In this document: piece after piece, positions 16,639 to 25,985 of the stretch
How the letters are laid out: each line of letters starts with the position of its first letter
Position numbering within the stretch: the stretch's first letter is position 1
Assembly (NCBI RefSeq): GCF_016124325.1
Contig: NZ_WGNY01000012.1
Location: forward strand, 33,761-97,760
Direction: 5' to 3'
Source of the DNA: Phenylobacterium sp.
Lineage (GTDB): Bacteria; Pseudomonadota; Alphaproteobacteria; Caulobacterales; Caulobacteraceae
DNA length: 64,000 nucleotides
Position numbers and translations under genes: made by a program
The notes under the pieces: generated by a model
Databases searched by the model: none
Told to the model about the DNA's origin: nothing
The model's input: the letters and a program-made list of their open reading frames with translations, nothing else

Positions 16639-17661
16639 TCAGGCTTCGCGGCCCGCGATCAGCTTGAGGAAGGCCTCGGCGGTGCGAGCGGCGCCCTCGC
16701 CATCGCAGACCTCGGCGCTGGCGCGCGACAGGTCGGCCCGCAGGTCCCCGTCGCGCAACAGGCGCGACAGCGCGCGATCGAACGCCGCGTCGAATTCGGG
16801 CTCGTCGATGTCGACGACCAGCGCCACGCCGCGCTCGGCGAGCGTGCGCGCCGCCGGCCGCTGATTGTCGGCCAGCGCGACCAGAAGCGACGGCAGCCCC
16901 AGCACGCAACGCTCCCAGGTCGACGATCCCGGCGCGCCCACGGCGATGTCGGCGTCCGCGGTGAGGGCGGCCATGTCGGGCGTGTCGACGTGCAGCGAGA
17001 TCCGCTCGTCGCGCCGCGCGACCCGGGCGAGCCCCGCGAGGCTGGCGGCGCCGGCGCCCAGGACGATGTCGAGCGCCACGTCCTGGATCCTCGGCCGCAT
17101 GCGCTCCACGATCCGCGCCGTGATCCCGCCCACGTCGGTCAGGCCCATGGCGACGAGGATGCGACGCACAGGTCCGCCCCGGTGGGCTAGCGTGGCCGCC
17201 CGCAGGGCGGCGAATTCCGGCCGGATCGGCGCGAACTGGGGGCCGAGCAGCAGCCGCGCCGTCTCCGGCGCCAGGCCCAGGTAGTCCTCCGCCCTGCGGG
17301 CGGGGCCGGAGTCGAGCACGATGTCGCCGCCGATCGCCCGGTCGGCCAGGTCGTCGATCACCAGTGTCGGGCAGCCCTTGGCCACGGCGGAATGGTCGGG
17401 CTCGGACAGGCCGTAGTGATCGAAGACAATGGCGTCGAACGCCTCGCGGGCGGCGGCGGCGGTCGGATCGGCGGCGACGCGGCGCGCCATGTCCGGCGCG
17501 AAGGCGTCCAGGATCTCGGCCGTGGCGGGGGGCCCGGCGAACCCGCACTGCGCGCCCTGGGCCTGGAGCGCGCGGGCGAGGGTGAGCGAACGCATGACGT
17601 GACCGCCCCCGACCTCGGGGCCGGCGTCGACGACGAAGAGGATGCGCGGACCGGTCACCAC
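16639..17661 (-). CDS. pseG: UDP-2,4-diacetamido-2,4,6-trideoxy-beta-L-altropyranose hydrolase
   Basis: PseG removes UDP from the altrose intermediate to give the sugar that PseI uses. The 340 residues show the GT-B-like start ILFVVDAGPEVGGGHVMRSL, with the GxGHxxR signature of PseG near residues 18-24, and a C-terminal half with ADIAVGAPGSSTWERCVLGLP resembling MurG-type UDP binding. GTG at 17661 (or the next codon, also GTG) is the start. The other Pse enzymes (PseB, C, H, F) are not in this window, so the pathway is scattered. Confidence 0.85.
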   Translation of the reverse strand: MVTGPRILFVVDAGPEVGGGHVMRSLTLARALQAQGAQCGFAGPPATAEILDAFAPDMARRVAADPTAAAAREAFDAIVFDHYGLSEPDHSAVAKGCPTLVIDDLADRAIGGDIVLDSGPARRAEDYLGLAPETARLLLGPQFAPIRPEFAALRAATLAHRGGPVRRILVAMGLTDVGGITARIVERMRPRIQDVALDIVLGAGAASLAGLARVARRDERISLHVDTPDMAALTADADIAVGAPGSSTWERCVLGLPSLLVALADNQRPAARTLAERGVALVVDIDEPEFDAAFDRALSRLLRDGDLRADLSRASAEVCDGEGAARTAEAFLKLIAGREA

Positions 17662-17683
17662 ACCCGCAATGCGCCGATGCGCG

Positions 17684-17716
17684 CCAAAAGCAAAGGGCCG
17701 CCCCGAAGGGCGGCCC
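17684..17716 (-). terminator. Intrinsic terminator after the RTX-like gene
   Basis: A 9-bp GGGCCGCCC/GGGCGGCCC stem with a CGAA loop lies at 17695-17716. On the reverse strand it is followed by TTTGCTTTT. This is a convincing Rho-independent terminator for the leftward RTX gene ending at 17741, and it separates that gene from pseG. Confidence 0.85.
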
Positions 17717-17740
17717 CGCGTCTCGAGAAGGAACTCGACC

Positions 17741-20104
17741 TTAGATGATGTTGGTCGAGTCGATATCCGTGAGCGACTTGCCCACCAGCAGGACCGCCTC
17801 GTCCGCGTTGGTGTCGCCGTCGGCGTCGAAGAAGACGATCACGTCCGCCCCGACCTTGACGGCGACGTAGCGCACCGTGCCGTTCATTTCGGCTTCGGCG
17901 GCCGTCAGTCCCGACGTGTAGTCCGCCGCCACGGTGGCCGATTCCGTATAGTTCGCGCCGCTGCCGGCCACTCCGCTGAAGTCCAGGCTGTCGGCCGTCG
18001 ACCAATCGCTGATGCGGTCGATCGTCGTTGCGCTGACCACGCCGGAGTCGCTGTCCGCGATGACGAAGACATCGGCGCCCGTGCCGCCGGCCATCGAGTC
18101 CGCGCCCGTGCCGCCGGTTATGGTGTCGTTTCCGGCTCCCGCGACGATGGTGTCGTCGCCGGCGCCGCCGGACACCTGGTTGGCGCCCGCGCCAGCGTTG
18201 ATGTTGTCGTCGCCCGCGCCGGCGCTGATCGTATCGTTGCCGCTTCCGGTCGTGATCGTGTCGGAGTCACTCCCGCCCGTGACATCGTTCGCGCCGTCGC
18301 CGGCGTTGATCGAGTTCAGCCCGGCCCCGCCGCTGATGGTGTCGTCGCCGGCGCCGCCCGAAATCGTGTCGTCGGAGGACCCTGCGGCGATCGAGTCGTT
18401 GCCGGTCGAACCATCCAGGATCGAGCCGAGCGACGAGCCGGAGCCGTCGATCGTGTCGTTGCCGTCGCCGGCCAGGACGCCACCGCGGCCGGTGAACGTG
18501 ATGCTGTCGTTGCCGGCGCCCGCGTCGATCTGATCGAGGCCGGCGCCGCTGTCGATGGTGTCGGCCCCGGAGCTGGTGGAAATGGTGTCGTTGCCGGCGG
18601 TGGTGACGACGCTGTCGTTGCCAAGGCCGGCCGTGACGTTGTTGTTCCCGCCGCCGGCGTCGATCACGTTGTCGCCGTTGCCCGCGCTGACCACGTCGTT
18701 GCCGCCCAGCACGGTGATGTTGTCGACGCCGGTTCCGCCGGTGACCGTGTTGTCGCCGGCGCCGCCGCTCACCGTGTTGGAGCCTTCGCCGAGGGTGATG
18801 TTGTCGCCCCCGCCGCCCGTGGTGACGTCGTCGTTGCCCGCTCCGGTGTTCACCGTGATGGCGCCCGTCGCCGCGCCGGCCGAGATCGTGTCGTTGCCGG
18901 TGCCGGTCGTGATCGTGCCGCCGCCGGTCAGCGAGACCTGGTTCGCGCCGTTGCCCGCGTCGACCACATCGGTGCCGGCGCCGCTCGAGATCGTGTCATC
19001 GCCGTCGCCAGCCAGAATCGAGTCGTCGCCGCCGCCGCTGGAAATCGTATCCGAGCCGGTCCCGCCGACGATCGTGTTGTTGCCGGCATTCGCCACGATC
19101 GTGTCGGCGTCGGCGCCGCCGTCGATGCTGTCCGCGCCCGCGCCGCCGGTGATGGAATCACTTCCCGCATCGCCGGTCAGAACGTTCTTCCCGCCGGCGT
19201 CGGTGATGGTGTCTGCGCCCGCGCCGCCGACCACCGTGTCGTTGCCGACCCCGCTCGAGGCGGTGTCGTCCCCGTCGCCCAGGGAGTTGCTGTTGGCGCC
19301 GTCGCCGCCGGTGACGCGGTCGTTGCCCGAACCCGCGTCGATCGTGTCGTTGCCCGAGGTGGCCGAGATCGTGTCATCCCCGGCGTCGCCCGTGATGGAG
19401 TCGCTCCCGCCGCCGCCGTCGATGCTGTCGTTGCCGTCCTGGCCGCCCAGCGTGTCGGCGGAGGTCGAGGCGACGAGGGTGTCGTCGCCCAGGTTCCCGA
19501 GGATGTAGTCCGCGCCGCCGCCGCCGCTGATGCTGTCGTCGCCCTTGCCGCCCAGCAGAAGGTCGCGCGTGGCGCTGCCCGTGATGCTGTCGTTGCCGAG
19601 ATTGCCTTGAGCGAACTGAACGATGTTCGCGTCTTCGCCGGCGCCGACGTTGATCACGTCGTTGTCCTTGCCGCCGTAGATGACGTCGTCGCCCGCGTCG
19701 CCGTTCAGCGTGTCGGCGCCTTGGTTGCCTTGCAGCACGTCATTGCCGCTGCCGCCGGACAGCTGATCGTCTCCGAGGCCGCCGTACAGGCCGTCGGCGC
19801 CCGCGGTGCCCGTCACGGTGTCGCTGTCCGTCGTGCCGGCGTACAGCAGCGAGCCGTCCGGGAACGTCGCGGCCGAGCCGCCCAGTGTCGAGGTGGCCCG
19901 GAAGCCGCCCGGGTCGGCGAACTGCAGGCTCTTGCCCGGCGCCGTCAGGACGACATAGTCGGGCGTGTTCACCGTGAAGGGAACAAACGAAACCGACACC
20001 TGAGCCGCCGTCAGGGTCTGGGTCTTGAAGATGATCTGGTCGGAGCTGGAGCTGAAGGACGCCGCCTGCGCGGCGGTCATATCTTCCCAAAAATAGATTG
20101 CCAC
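17741..20104 (-). CDS. Large RTX-type calcium-binding repeat protein, probably secreted by type I
   Basis: The 787-residue protein consists from about residue 100 to 680 of GGxGxDxxx-type nonapeptide repeats (GNDTISAGAGDD and variants), which form Ca2+-binding beta-rolls outside the cell. It has no N-terminal signal peptide. Its C-terminus, with a hydrophobic stretch and LTDIDSTNII, resembles type I secretion signals, including that of S-layer-like proteins. I place the start at GTG 20104 (MAIYFWEDMT), because GAGGGG lies 7 bases upstream; a TTG at 20119 is also open. No catalytic domain is seen, so it may be structural or adhesive. Confidence 0.85.
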   Translation of the reverse strand: MAIYFWEDMTAAQAASFSSSSDQIIFKTQTLTAAQVSVSFVPFTVNTPDYVVLTAPGKSLQFADPGGFRATSTLGGSAATFPDGSLLYAGTTDSDTVTGTAGADGLYGGLGDDQLSGGSGNDVLQGNQGADTLNGDAGDDVIYGGKDNDVINVGAGEDANIVQFAQGNLGNDSITGSATRDLLLGGKGDDSISGGGGADYILGNLGDDTLVASTSADTLGGQDGNDSIDGGGGSDSITGDAGDDTISATSGNDTIDAGSGNDRVTGGDGANSNSLGDGDDTASSGVGNDTVVGGAGADTITDAGGKNVLTGDAGSDSITGGAGADSIDGGADADTIVANAGNNTIVGGTGSDTISSGGGDDSILAGDGDDTISSGAGTDVVDAGNGANQVSLTGGGTITTGTGNDTISAGAATGAITVNTGAGNDDVTTGGGGDNITLGEGSNTVSGGAGDNTVTGGTGVDNITVLGGNDVVSAGNGDNVIDAGGGNNNVTAGLGNDSVVTTAGNDTISTSSGADTIDSGAGLDQIDAGAGNDSITFTGRGGVLAGDGNDTIDGSGSSLGSILDGSTGNDSIAAGSSDDTISGGAGDDTISGGAGLNSINAGDGANDVTGGSDSDTITTGSGNDTISAGAGDDNINAGAGANQVSGGAGDDTIVAGAGNDTITGGTGADSMAGGTGADVFVIADSDSGVVSATTIDRISDWSTADSLDFSGVAGSGANYTESATVAADYTSGLTAAEAEMNGTVRYVAVKVGADVIVFFDADGDTNADEAVLLVGKSLTDIDSTNII

Positions 20105-20234
20105 TGTGCGGCCCCTCAATGCGAATCGGTTGACGTCCCTTGCCGGGAGGCTAACCGCAAATCCTTAGGTAAGGTTACCGCGCGGGGCCGGGGCGGCAAG
20201 AAACCATTGGGGGTTGTGGAGTTTTCTTCGCCCT

Positions 20235-21203
20235 TCAGGCCGATCCGTCGTACCGGCGCAACAGTTCGCGGGCGGCCCGGTCGGTCTCGGCGAGCGGCGG
20301 GTAGGGTTCGGCGGTCAGTTCGCCGGCGAACGGACGCGCGATCCCCCGGCGTTCGAGCTCGGCGTGGAAGCGGGCGAGCTTCGCGCTCCGTCCGGCCATC
20401 GGCAGCACGAACAGCGGCTTGCCGGTGGCCGCCGCATCGGTGGCCAGGTTGGTGGAGTCCTCGGTGACGAGGATGGCGTCGGCGTCGGCGAGGAACGCGA
20501 AGTAGGGATTGTCGCCGGCGCCGTCCCAGACGATTCCCGGCAGGCGCCTGAAGGCGGCAGCCATCGCCTCGCGGGCGGGCGCCGGCGTGCGGCGGGTGAA
20601 ACTCACCAGCACCGAACCCCGCGCGGCCGTCACCGCGTCGCTCACCACCGCGGCCATCGCCTGGGCGCGGGCGACGGGCAGGTCGTGGGCCTTGGACCTG
20701 CCGCCGACGATCACCGCCACGCGCGGCCTTGGCAGCGGCGCGAGCTGTTCGGCGAAACGCGCATGCTCGACCGCGAGCCGCTCGGGGCTCAGGCGGTTGG
20801 GCGCGCCCAGGATCGCGACGACGTTCGGGCCCGACAGCCCGTCGTGCTTGGGGGGGATCACCAGGTCGAAGCGGTCGAGCGGCGCCCGCGGATTCTGCGT
20901 CTGCACCACGAAGGTGCGGCCCTCCGCCCAGGCCAGCATCCGCGTCGAAAGGGGCAGGGTGGCCCGCCCGGCCGCGATCCAGATGTCGGGATAGGGCGGC
21001 TCGATCGGGTCGCCCGTGCGCGCCGCGGGTGGGATCAGCCGCCACGGCAGCCGCCCGAGGCCCGCGCGCCAGCCGATGCGCTTGACGGAGATCAGGGCGG
21101 GGCGCAGCCGCGCGACGGCCTCGGCGAGGCCGAGGGCCTGGGCTTCGATGCCGGCGCGGCCGTCGGAAACGGCCCAGATCCGCAAGGGTCGTCCGGCGGT
21201 CAT
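20235..21203 (-). CDS. Mitochondrial fission ELM1-like protein (DUF1022)
   Basis: The 322-residue product begins IWAVSDGRAGIEAQALGLAEA, the typical opening of bacterial ELM1-like proteins. It has a GT-B-like layout, with VIVGGRSKAHDLP in the middle and the late LVTEDSTNLATDAAATGKP stretch that resembles nucleotide-sugar binding. The bacterial function is not established. It is encoded 10 bp downstream of greA, so the two are probably co-transcribed. Confidence 0.85.
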   Translation of the reverse strand: MTAGRPLRIWAVSDGRAGIEAQALGLAEAVARLRPALISVKRIGWRAGLGRLPWRLIPPAARTGDPIEPPYPDIWIAAGRATLPLSTRMLAWAEGRTFVVQTQNPRAPLDRFDLVIPPKHDGLSGPNVVAILGAPNRLSPERLAVEHARFAEQLAPLPRPRVAVIVGGRSKAHDLPVARAQAMAAVVSDAVTAARGSVLVSFTRRTPAPAREAMAAAFRRLPGIVWDGAGDNPYFAFLADADAILVTEDSTNLATDAAATGKPLFVLPMAGRSAKLARFHAELERRGIARPFAGELTAEPYPPLAETDRAARELLRRYDGSA

Positions 21204-21213
21204 CGACCGCGGG

Positions 21214-21687
21214 TCAGACCCACTCGACCTTGACGATCTCGTAGGCCTTCACGCCGCCGGGCGTATTCACCTCGACCACGTCACCGGTTTCCTTGCCGAT
21301 GATGGCGCGGGCGATCGGCGAGGTGACGGAGACGCGGCCGCGTTTCACGTCGGCCTCGTGCTCGCCGACGATCTGGTAGCGAGCCTCTTCCTCGGTGTCC
21401 TCGTCGATCACGGACACCGTGGCGCCGAACTTCACCTGGGTGCCGCTCAGCTTAGAGACGTCGATCACCTGGGCGCGGGCCATCTTGTCCTCGATCTCGG
21501 CGATCTGGCCTTCGATCCAGCCCTGACGCTCCTTGGCGGCATGGTACTCGGCGTTTTCCGACAGATCGCCGTGCGCGCGCGCTTCGGCGATGGCCGCGAT
21601 CACGGCCGGCCGCTCAACGGTCTTCAAGCGCTTCAATTCATCGTCGAGGGCTTTATAGCCCTCGGCGGTCATCGGAACTTTTTCCAT
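21214..21687 (-). CDS. greA: Transcription elongation factor GreA
   Basis: GreA rescues backtracked RNA polymerase by stimulating transcript cleavage. The ATG at 21687 gives 157 residues, the usual length; the longer open frame upstream has no family similarity. The N-terminal coiled coil carries the functional acidic tip with Asp41 and Glu44 in [15 protein letters not shown], and the C-terminal FKBP-like domain includes [14 protein letters not shown]. It is the first gene of a short leftward unit with the ELM1-like gene. Confidence 0.97.
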   Translation of the reverse strand: MEKVPMTAEGYKALDDELKRLKTVERPAVIAAIAEARAHGDLSENAEYHAAKERQGWIEGQIAEIEDKMARAQVIDVSKLSGTQVKFGATVSVIDEDTEEEARYQIVGEHEADVKRGRVSVTSPIARAIIGKETGDVVEVNTPGGVKAYEIVKVEWV

Positions 21688-21779
21688 AGTGACTCGAGGT
21701 TCGCCTTGGACATCCCCAACCCGGCCGCGGGCGGTCGCGCACCCGGGGGCAGAGAAGCTAGGATTGTGCGGCGCAAAAA

Positions 21780-23132
21780 TCAAGAGCGCGGGTCGGCGAG
21801 CTCCAGCGCCGCCACGAGGCCGGGGTGGTTGTCGCCGAGGACGAGCCGGCCGCCGTGCAGCTTGGCGCAGGCCGCCACCAGGGCCAGGCCGAGGCCCGAA
21901 CCGGCGGTGGTCCGCGCCGCCTCCAGCCGCACGAACCGCTCCTGAACCCGGCCCAGATGCTCGGACGGCACGCCGGGGCCGTCGTCCGCCACCGAAATGC
22001 GCGTGCAGCCGGGCGCGGTCTCCTCGACCTTCACCGTGACCATGGCGCCGGGCCCGGCGTGGATGACCGCGTTGTGCAGCAGGTTTCCGACCGCCTGGCG
22101 CAAGAGGGCGGGGTGGGCGCGGGCGAGCACGGGGATGCTGGGCGCATCGGTCACCAGCATCTGGCCGGCGTCCTCCGCCACCGGACCGAACAGGTCGGCC
22201 ATGCCGAGCACGAGGCCGGCGATGTCGATGCGCTGCATGTTCTCCAGGCTGAGCCCCGACTCGGCGTGGGCGATGTCGAGCAGGGCGTTGAGCATGGCCA
22301 GCACCTGGTCGGCCTCGGCGTTGGCGTCGTCCAGCGCCTGGGCGCGGGCGGTTTCGGACGCTCCGGGCTCGCTGGCGCGCATCAGGGCGCCCTTCAGCCG
22401 GGTCAGCGGCGAGCGCAGGTCGTGGGCGATGGAGTCCGTCACCGTGCGCATGCCGCTCATCAGTTCCTCGATGCGGGTCAGCATGCGGTTCATCGCGTGA
22501 CCGAGATCGTCGAAGACGTCCCCGCCCGTACGCACCGGGGCGCGGGCCGACAGGTCGCCCGCCGCGATCCTTTCGGCCGTGTGGGCGATGGTGCGCGTCC
22601 GGCGCATGAGCATGGCGTTGAGTCCCATTCCCCCCGCGGCGGCCCCGAAGGCGGCCAGCGCGACGGCGAGTTCCGATCCCCGGAAGACCGCCTTGCGCAG
22701 CGCGTCGCGGGCGGACAGGTCCTCGGCGACGATCAGGGTGTAGCCGCCGCTCAGCGGCTGGGCGAGGACGCGCCAGAGCCGGAGCGGAGAGCTGTCGGGC
22801 TCGACCACCGTGCGCCAGCCCGCGTCGGGCGCGTCCAGCGAACTCACCACGTCGGCGCCGGCGATCATGTGGCCGGCGTGGTCCTCCAGCGCGTAGCGGA
22901 AGCCGTCGGCCGACTCCTGTTGGGCGTGCCGGTTGAGCGCGGCGGCCAGGCCCCTGACCCCCTCGTCGCGGGCGAAGGCGACGAAATAGTCGCGCGCGGC
23001 GTCGGCCATGGCGGTCTGCTGGCGGGCGATGGCCCGCTCGCCCAGGCGGTCGACGAGGAAGAGGCCGAAGACCACGGCCGCCAGAGCCACCAGGGCGGCC
23101 GCCGCCGGCCAGATCCAGGGCTTCAGCCGCAT
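21780..23132 (-). CDS. Sensor histidine kinase (HAMP-HisKA-HATPase)
   Basis: This 450-residue membrane kinase has transmembrane helices at about 8-28 and 154-175 around a periplasmic sensor region. A HAMP domain follows (about 176-228), then HisKA with His237 in [16 protein letters not shown] and HATPase_c with [17 protein letters not shown] and GSGLGLAL. It starts 4 bp after the stop of the OmpR-type regulator gene, forming one two-component operon. The stimulus is unknown; the organisation resembles QseC/CreC-like systems. Confidence 0.93.
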   Translation of the reverse strand: MRLKPWIWPAAAALVALAAVVFGLFLVDRLGERAIARQQTAMADAARDYFVAFARDEGVRGLAAALNRHAQQESADGFRYALEDHAGHMIAGADVVSSLDAPDAGWRTVVEPDSSPLRLWRVLAQPLSGGYTLIVAEDLSARDALRKAVFRGSELAVALAAFGAAAGGMGLNAMLMRRTRTIAHTAERIAAGDLSARAPVRTGGDVFDDLGHAMNRMLTRIEELMSGMRTVTDSIAHDLRSPLTRLKGALMRASEPGASETARAQALDDANAEADQVLAMLNALLDIAHAESGLSLENMQRIDIAGLVLGMADLFGPVAEDAGQMLVTDAPSIPVLARAHPALLRQAVGNLLHNAVIHAGPGAMVTVKVEETAPGCTRISVADDGPGVPSEHLGRVQERFVRLEAARTTAGSGLGLALVAACAKLHGGRLVLGDNHPGLVAALELADPRS

Positions 23133-23136
23133 CGCG

Positions 23137-23820
23137 TCACGGGTGCTCGGACAGCCGGTAGCCCGAGCCTCGCACGGTGTGCAGCAGGGGATGGGCGAAG
23201 CCCTCGTCGATCTTCTTGCGCAGCCGGCTGACGTGGGTGTCGATGAGGCTGGTGTGCGGGTCGAAACGGTAGTCCCAGAGCTCTTCCAGCATCATGGTGC
23301 GGGTGACCACCCGGTCCTTGTGCCGCAGGAGGTGCTCCAGCAGCTTGAACTCGCGGGGCAGCAGGTCGAGCGCGCGCCCGGCCCGCGTGACGCGGCGGCG
23401 CAGCAGGTCCATTTCCAGGTCGCCGCAGGCCAGGACGGTGGTCTCCTGGCGCGCCGCGGGGCGGCGCAGCATGGCGTCGAGGCGCGCCGATAGCTCGGAG
23501 AAGGCGAACGGCTTGGCCAGGTAGTCGTCGCCGCCGGCACGCAGGCCCTTCACCCGCTCGTCGAGCTGGCCCAGCGCCGACAGGATGATCAGGGGCGTGT
23601 GGATGTCGGCGGCCCTGAGCGCCTTGACGACCGACAGGCCATCCATGCCGGGCAGCATGCGGTCCATGATGACCGCGTCGAAATCTGCGGAGCTGGCCAG
23701 GTAGAGCGCGTCGCGCCCATCGGCCACGTGCTCGACGGTGTAGCCTTCCTGGCGCAGTCCGTTCAGGAGGGTTTCGGCCGTCCCGCCATCGTCCTCGACG
23801 ACCAGGATCTTCGCGCCCAT
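23137..23820 (-). CDS. OmpR-family response regulator
   Basis: The ATG at 23820 (MGAKILVVEDD) gives 227 residues; the longer open frame is Arg-rich and not regulator-like. The receiver domain has the phosphoacceptor Asp53 (AVIMDRMLPGMDGL) and a conserved Lys in LAKPFAFSE. The C-terminal winged helix (about 130-225) contains LTPRE-equivalent LLPREFKLLEHLL and SLIDTHVSRLRKKI. It is paired with the downstream histidine kinase. Confidence 0.93.
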   Translation of the reverse strand: MGAKILVVEDDGGTAETLLNGLRQEGYTVEHVADGRDALYLASSADFDAVIMDRMLPGMDGLSVVKALRAADIHTPLIILSALGQLDERVKGLRAGGDDYLAKPFAFSELSARLDAMLRRPAARQETTVLACGDLEMDLLRRRVTRAGRALDLLPREFKLLEHLLRHKDRVVTRTMMLEELWDYRFDPHTSLIDTHVSRLRKKIDEGFAHPLLHTVRGSGYRLSEHP

Positions 23821-23979
23821 GCGGCGCCTCCGATTGGGTTCGGCCCGAGTCCCTGGGCCGGAAACGCGACGAAATAGCGGCGGACGCGCCAGATGGGGGG
23901 TGGTACGCGCCCGCCGCCGCCTTCCCCGGTCCCGCCCGACACACATCGAAAAGAGAGCGGGGCCGGGGAACGTTGAGGC

Positions 23980-24222
23980 TCAGGCCTTGGCGCAGGTTTC
24001 CATGAACGCCTTGCGGGTCTGGGTGTGCTTCTTCTCGGCCTTCCACTGCTTCAGGCAGCCGGCGGCCTTGGGATCGTTCGCGGCCATCCTGGCAGCCTTG
24101 GCCGGCTTGGCCGCGGCGGCGGCCGGGGCGGTCGGCTTGGCGGCCGGCTTGTCCGCGGCGAACGCGGCGGATCCGCCGGCGAGCGACAGGATCAGGGCCG
24201 AGGAAATGAGGATCTTTCGCAT
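23980..24222 (-). CDS. Small secreted Lys/Ala-rich protein, PsiF-like
   Basis: ATG at 24222 gives an 80-residue protein with a clear signal peptide (MRKILISSALILSLAGGSAAFAA cleaved near AFA-A, quoted here in part). A low-complexity Lys/Pro/Ala linker follows. The C-terminal end with DPKAAGCLKQWKAEKK and RKAFMETCAKA has a Cys-(x)n-Cys pattern similar to PsiF repeats. The open frame continues upstream, but the signal peptide decides the start. The function of PsiF-like proteins is unknown. Confidence 0.65.
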   Translation of the reverse strand: MRKILISSALILSLAGGSAAFAADKPAAKPTAPAAAAAKPAKAARMAANDPKAAGCLKQWKAEKKHTQTRKAFMETCAKA

Positions 24223-24414
24223 AGGTGGGGTCTTCTTCCTGGTGACCGCCTTCACGGCGGCGGGACCCTTCTGGCCCATCCCGGCTGGCGGCGGCCTGAC
24301 CGTCGCCTCGCAAATTTGTAAGGTTGGCCGCCGGGCGGTCTTCGCGGCGTCGGCGCGGCGGTCTTGTCCCGCGCGCCCGAACCCCTAGCTTAGGCGCCGC
24401 TTCGGGAGCACGCC

Positions 24415-25053
24415 ATGGCCGCCAAACGCGGGATCACCCTCTACCACTCGCCCGCCAGCCGCGCGTTCATCACCTACTGGATGCTGGAGGAGCTGGGCGT
24501 CCAGTTCGACGTCGAGACGGTCGACATCCGCAAGGGCGACCAGAAGAAGCCCGCGTATCTCAAGATCAATCCGGCCGGGAAGGTGCCGGCGCTCTCCGAC
24601 GGCGGCGCCATCGTCACCGAGACGCCGGCCATCTGCATGTTCCTCGCCGACCGCTACGGCTACGGGACCCTCGCGCCCCGCATCGAGGACCCGCGACGCG
24701 GGGAATACCTGCGCTGGATGGTCTATTCGAGCGCGGTGGTCGATCCCGCCGCCGAGCTGCATGCGCGCCAGATGGATCTGCCCGGCAATGTCGCCGGCTT
24801 CGGGACCTACGAGGACATGGTGGCCGTGCTGGAGGGCCATCTGGCGCGCCACAAGTATCTCGTGGGCGACCGGTTCACGGCGGCCGACGTAGCCTTGGGC
24901 GGCGAGATTTCGATGCTGCTCTACAACAGGAAGCTGCCCGACAGCGCCGTGCTCACCGACTACAACGCCCGCCTCACCGCGCGGCCGGCCTACCACCGCG
25001 CCTCCGACGCCACCTGGCCGGCGCACCTCTTCGGACCTCCCGCGGAGGCCTGA
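24415..25053 (+). CDS. Glutathione S-transferase family protein
   Basis: The 212-residue protein has an N-terminal thioredoxin-like domain (ITLYHSPASRAF, then NPAGKVPALSDGG with the conserved cis-proline and TETPAICMFLADRY) and an all-helical C-terminal domain with KYLVGDRFTAADVAL. These are standard cytosolic GST features. The catalytic residue is probably Ser13 or its neighbour in the SPAS stretch. The substrate is unknown. It is convergent with the P-loop gene, with 4 bp between stops. Confidence 0.9.
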   Translation: MAAKRGITLYHSPASRAFITYWMLEELGVQFDVETVDIRKGDQKKPAYLKINPAGKVPALSDGGAIVTETPAICMFLADRYGYGTLAPRIEDPRRGEYLRWMVYSSAVVDPAAELHARQMDLPGNVAGFGTYEDMVAVLEGHLARHKYLVGDRFTAADVALGGEISMLLYNRKLPDSAVLTDYNARLTARPAYHRASDATWPAHLFGPPAEA

Positions 25054-25057
25054 GCCG

Positions 25058-25558
25058 TCAGACGCTCTCGCTGACGATCGCCCCGTCCAGCTCGGCCGGC
25101 TCCGGCGGCTCGTAGACGCCCTCGATGAAGTCGAACAACTCGGGCGTCACCTCGATGGCGAAGTTCTCGCCGCGCACGACGTTGCGCTCGGCCACCCGGG
25201 CGCGGCGCGCCTCGGCGCTGGCGGTCACGAAGTGCCACTGCAGCGGCAGTTCGGCGGCCTCGGCGATCTCGCGCACGCGGGCCCGGTCGGCGCGCCGCAT
25301 CAGGCCGATGTCCAGGATCACCGACGTGCCGGCCGCCAGGCAGGCCGCGGCCGTGGACCAGATCTGCGCCTCGCAGCGCTGCACCCGCTCGATCATCCAC
25401 TCGTACTCGATCGGCTGGGGCATGTCGGGCGCGAACAGCCGCGCCATCCAGTCGTCGAGGATGAAGGCCACCGCCTTTTCCCGTCTTGCGAAGGTGTTGG
25501 CGTAGGTCGTCTTGCCGGCGCCCGAGGGGCCGAAGATCACGTGCAGGGTCGCGGTCAT
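25058..25558 (-). CDS. P-loop ATPase/kinase, AAA_33-like
   Basis: The 166-residue protein has Walker A at residues 10-18 (GPSGAGKTT), a DDWMARLF stretch after the second strand, and the LDIGLMRRADRARV region typical of zeta-toxin/AAA_33-like small-molecule or RNA-end kinases. It probably phosphorylates a small substrate with ATP, but the substrate is not predictable. No antitoxin-like partner is adjacent. Confidence 0.75.
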   Translation of the reverse strand: MTATLHVIFGPSGAGKTTYANTFARREKAVAFILDDWMARLFAPDMPQPIEYEWMIERVQRCEAQIWSTAAACLAAGTSVILDIGLMRRADRARVREIAEAAELPLQWHFVTASAEARRARVAERNVVRGENFAIEVTPELFDFIEGVYEPPEPAELDGAIVSESV

Positions 25559-25602
25559 CGACGGTGATCTAGAGGGCGCGGGCGCGGAGGTCGACAGGAG
25601 TC

Positions 25603-25633
25603 TTGACGGTCAATCGATAACCAAGTAGTTATC
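25603..25633 (+). promoter_or_regulatory. Promoter and overlapping palindromic operator of the ArsR operon
   Basis: TTGACG (25603-25608) and TAGTTA (25626-25631) are 17 bp apart and form a good sigma-70-type promoter. The -10 element is covered by GATAAC-CAAGTA-GTTATC (25616-25633), a perfect 6-bp-arm inverted repeat. This is the arrangement expected for autorepression by the ArsR protein encoded just downstream. Transcription should begin about 25638, only a couple of bases before the ATG at 25640. Confidence 0.7.
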
Positions 25634-25639
25634 AAACTC

Positions 25640-25981
25640 ATGAGTTATGAACGACAGCTCGACGCCACCTTCGCCGCACTCGCCGATCCGACCCGGCGGG
25701 CCATCCTCGCCCGGCTGGCGACGGGGGAGGCGTCGGTGGCCGAACTGGCCGAGCCCTTCGCCATGAGCCAGCCGGCGGTGTCCAAGCACCTGAAGGTGCT
25801 GGAGCGCGCCGGCCTGATCCGCCGCGGCCGCGACGCCCAGCGCCGGCCGGCGGCCATAGAGCCCGAGGCGCTCAAGGCGGCGCACGCCTGGATCGAACGC
25901 TACCGCGCGCTCTGGGAAGGGACCTACCAGCGCCTGGACGCGCTGCTGACCGAACTGCAAACCCAACCGCCGAAGGATTGA
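25640..25981 (+). CDS. ArsR/SmtB-family transcriptional regulator
   Basis: The 113-residue winged-helix protein has the ArsR pattern ALADPTRRAILARLATGEASVAELAEPFAMSQPAVSKHLKVL (recognition helix around 40-58). It lacks the metal-binding ELCVCDL cysteines, so it is the non-metal type often found with SRPBCC proteins. It should repress its own operon through the palindrome at 25616-25633. Four bp separate it from the SRPBCC gene. Confidence 0.93.
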   Translation: MSYERQLDATFAALADPTRRAILARLATGEASVAELAEPFAMSQPAVSKHLKVLERAGLIRRGRDAQRRPAAIEPEALKAAHAWIERYRALWEGTYQRLDALLTELQTQPPKD

Positions 25982-25985
25982 CGCC

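Noticed and set aside
17741..20104. Highly repetitive DNA considered as a CRISPR or satellite array
   Set aside because: The period and variation follow RTX nonapeptide codons; there are no identical repeats with unique spacers.
17642..20467. 941-codon plus-strand frame opposite the RTX gene
   Set aside because: Its translation (VVAGAA, DRVVA repeats) is the mirror of the nonapeptide-coding DNA; the minus-strand protein has a start signal, Ca-binding repeats, a secretion-type C-terminus and a terminator.
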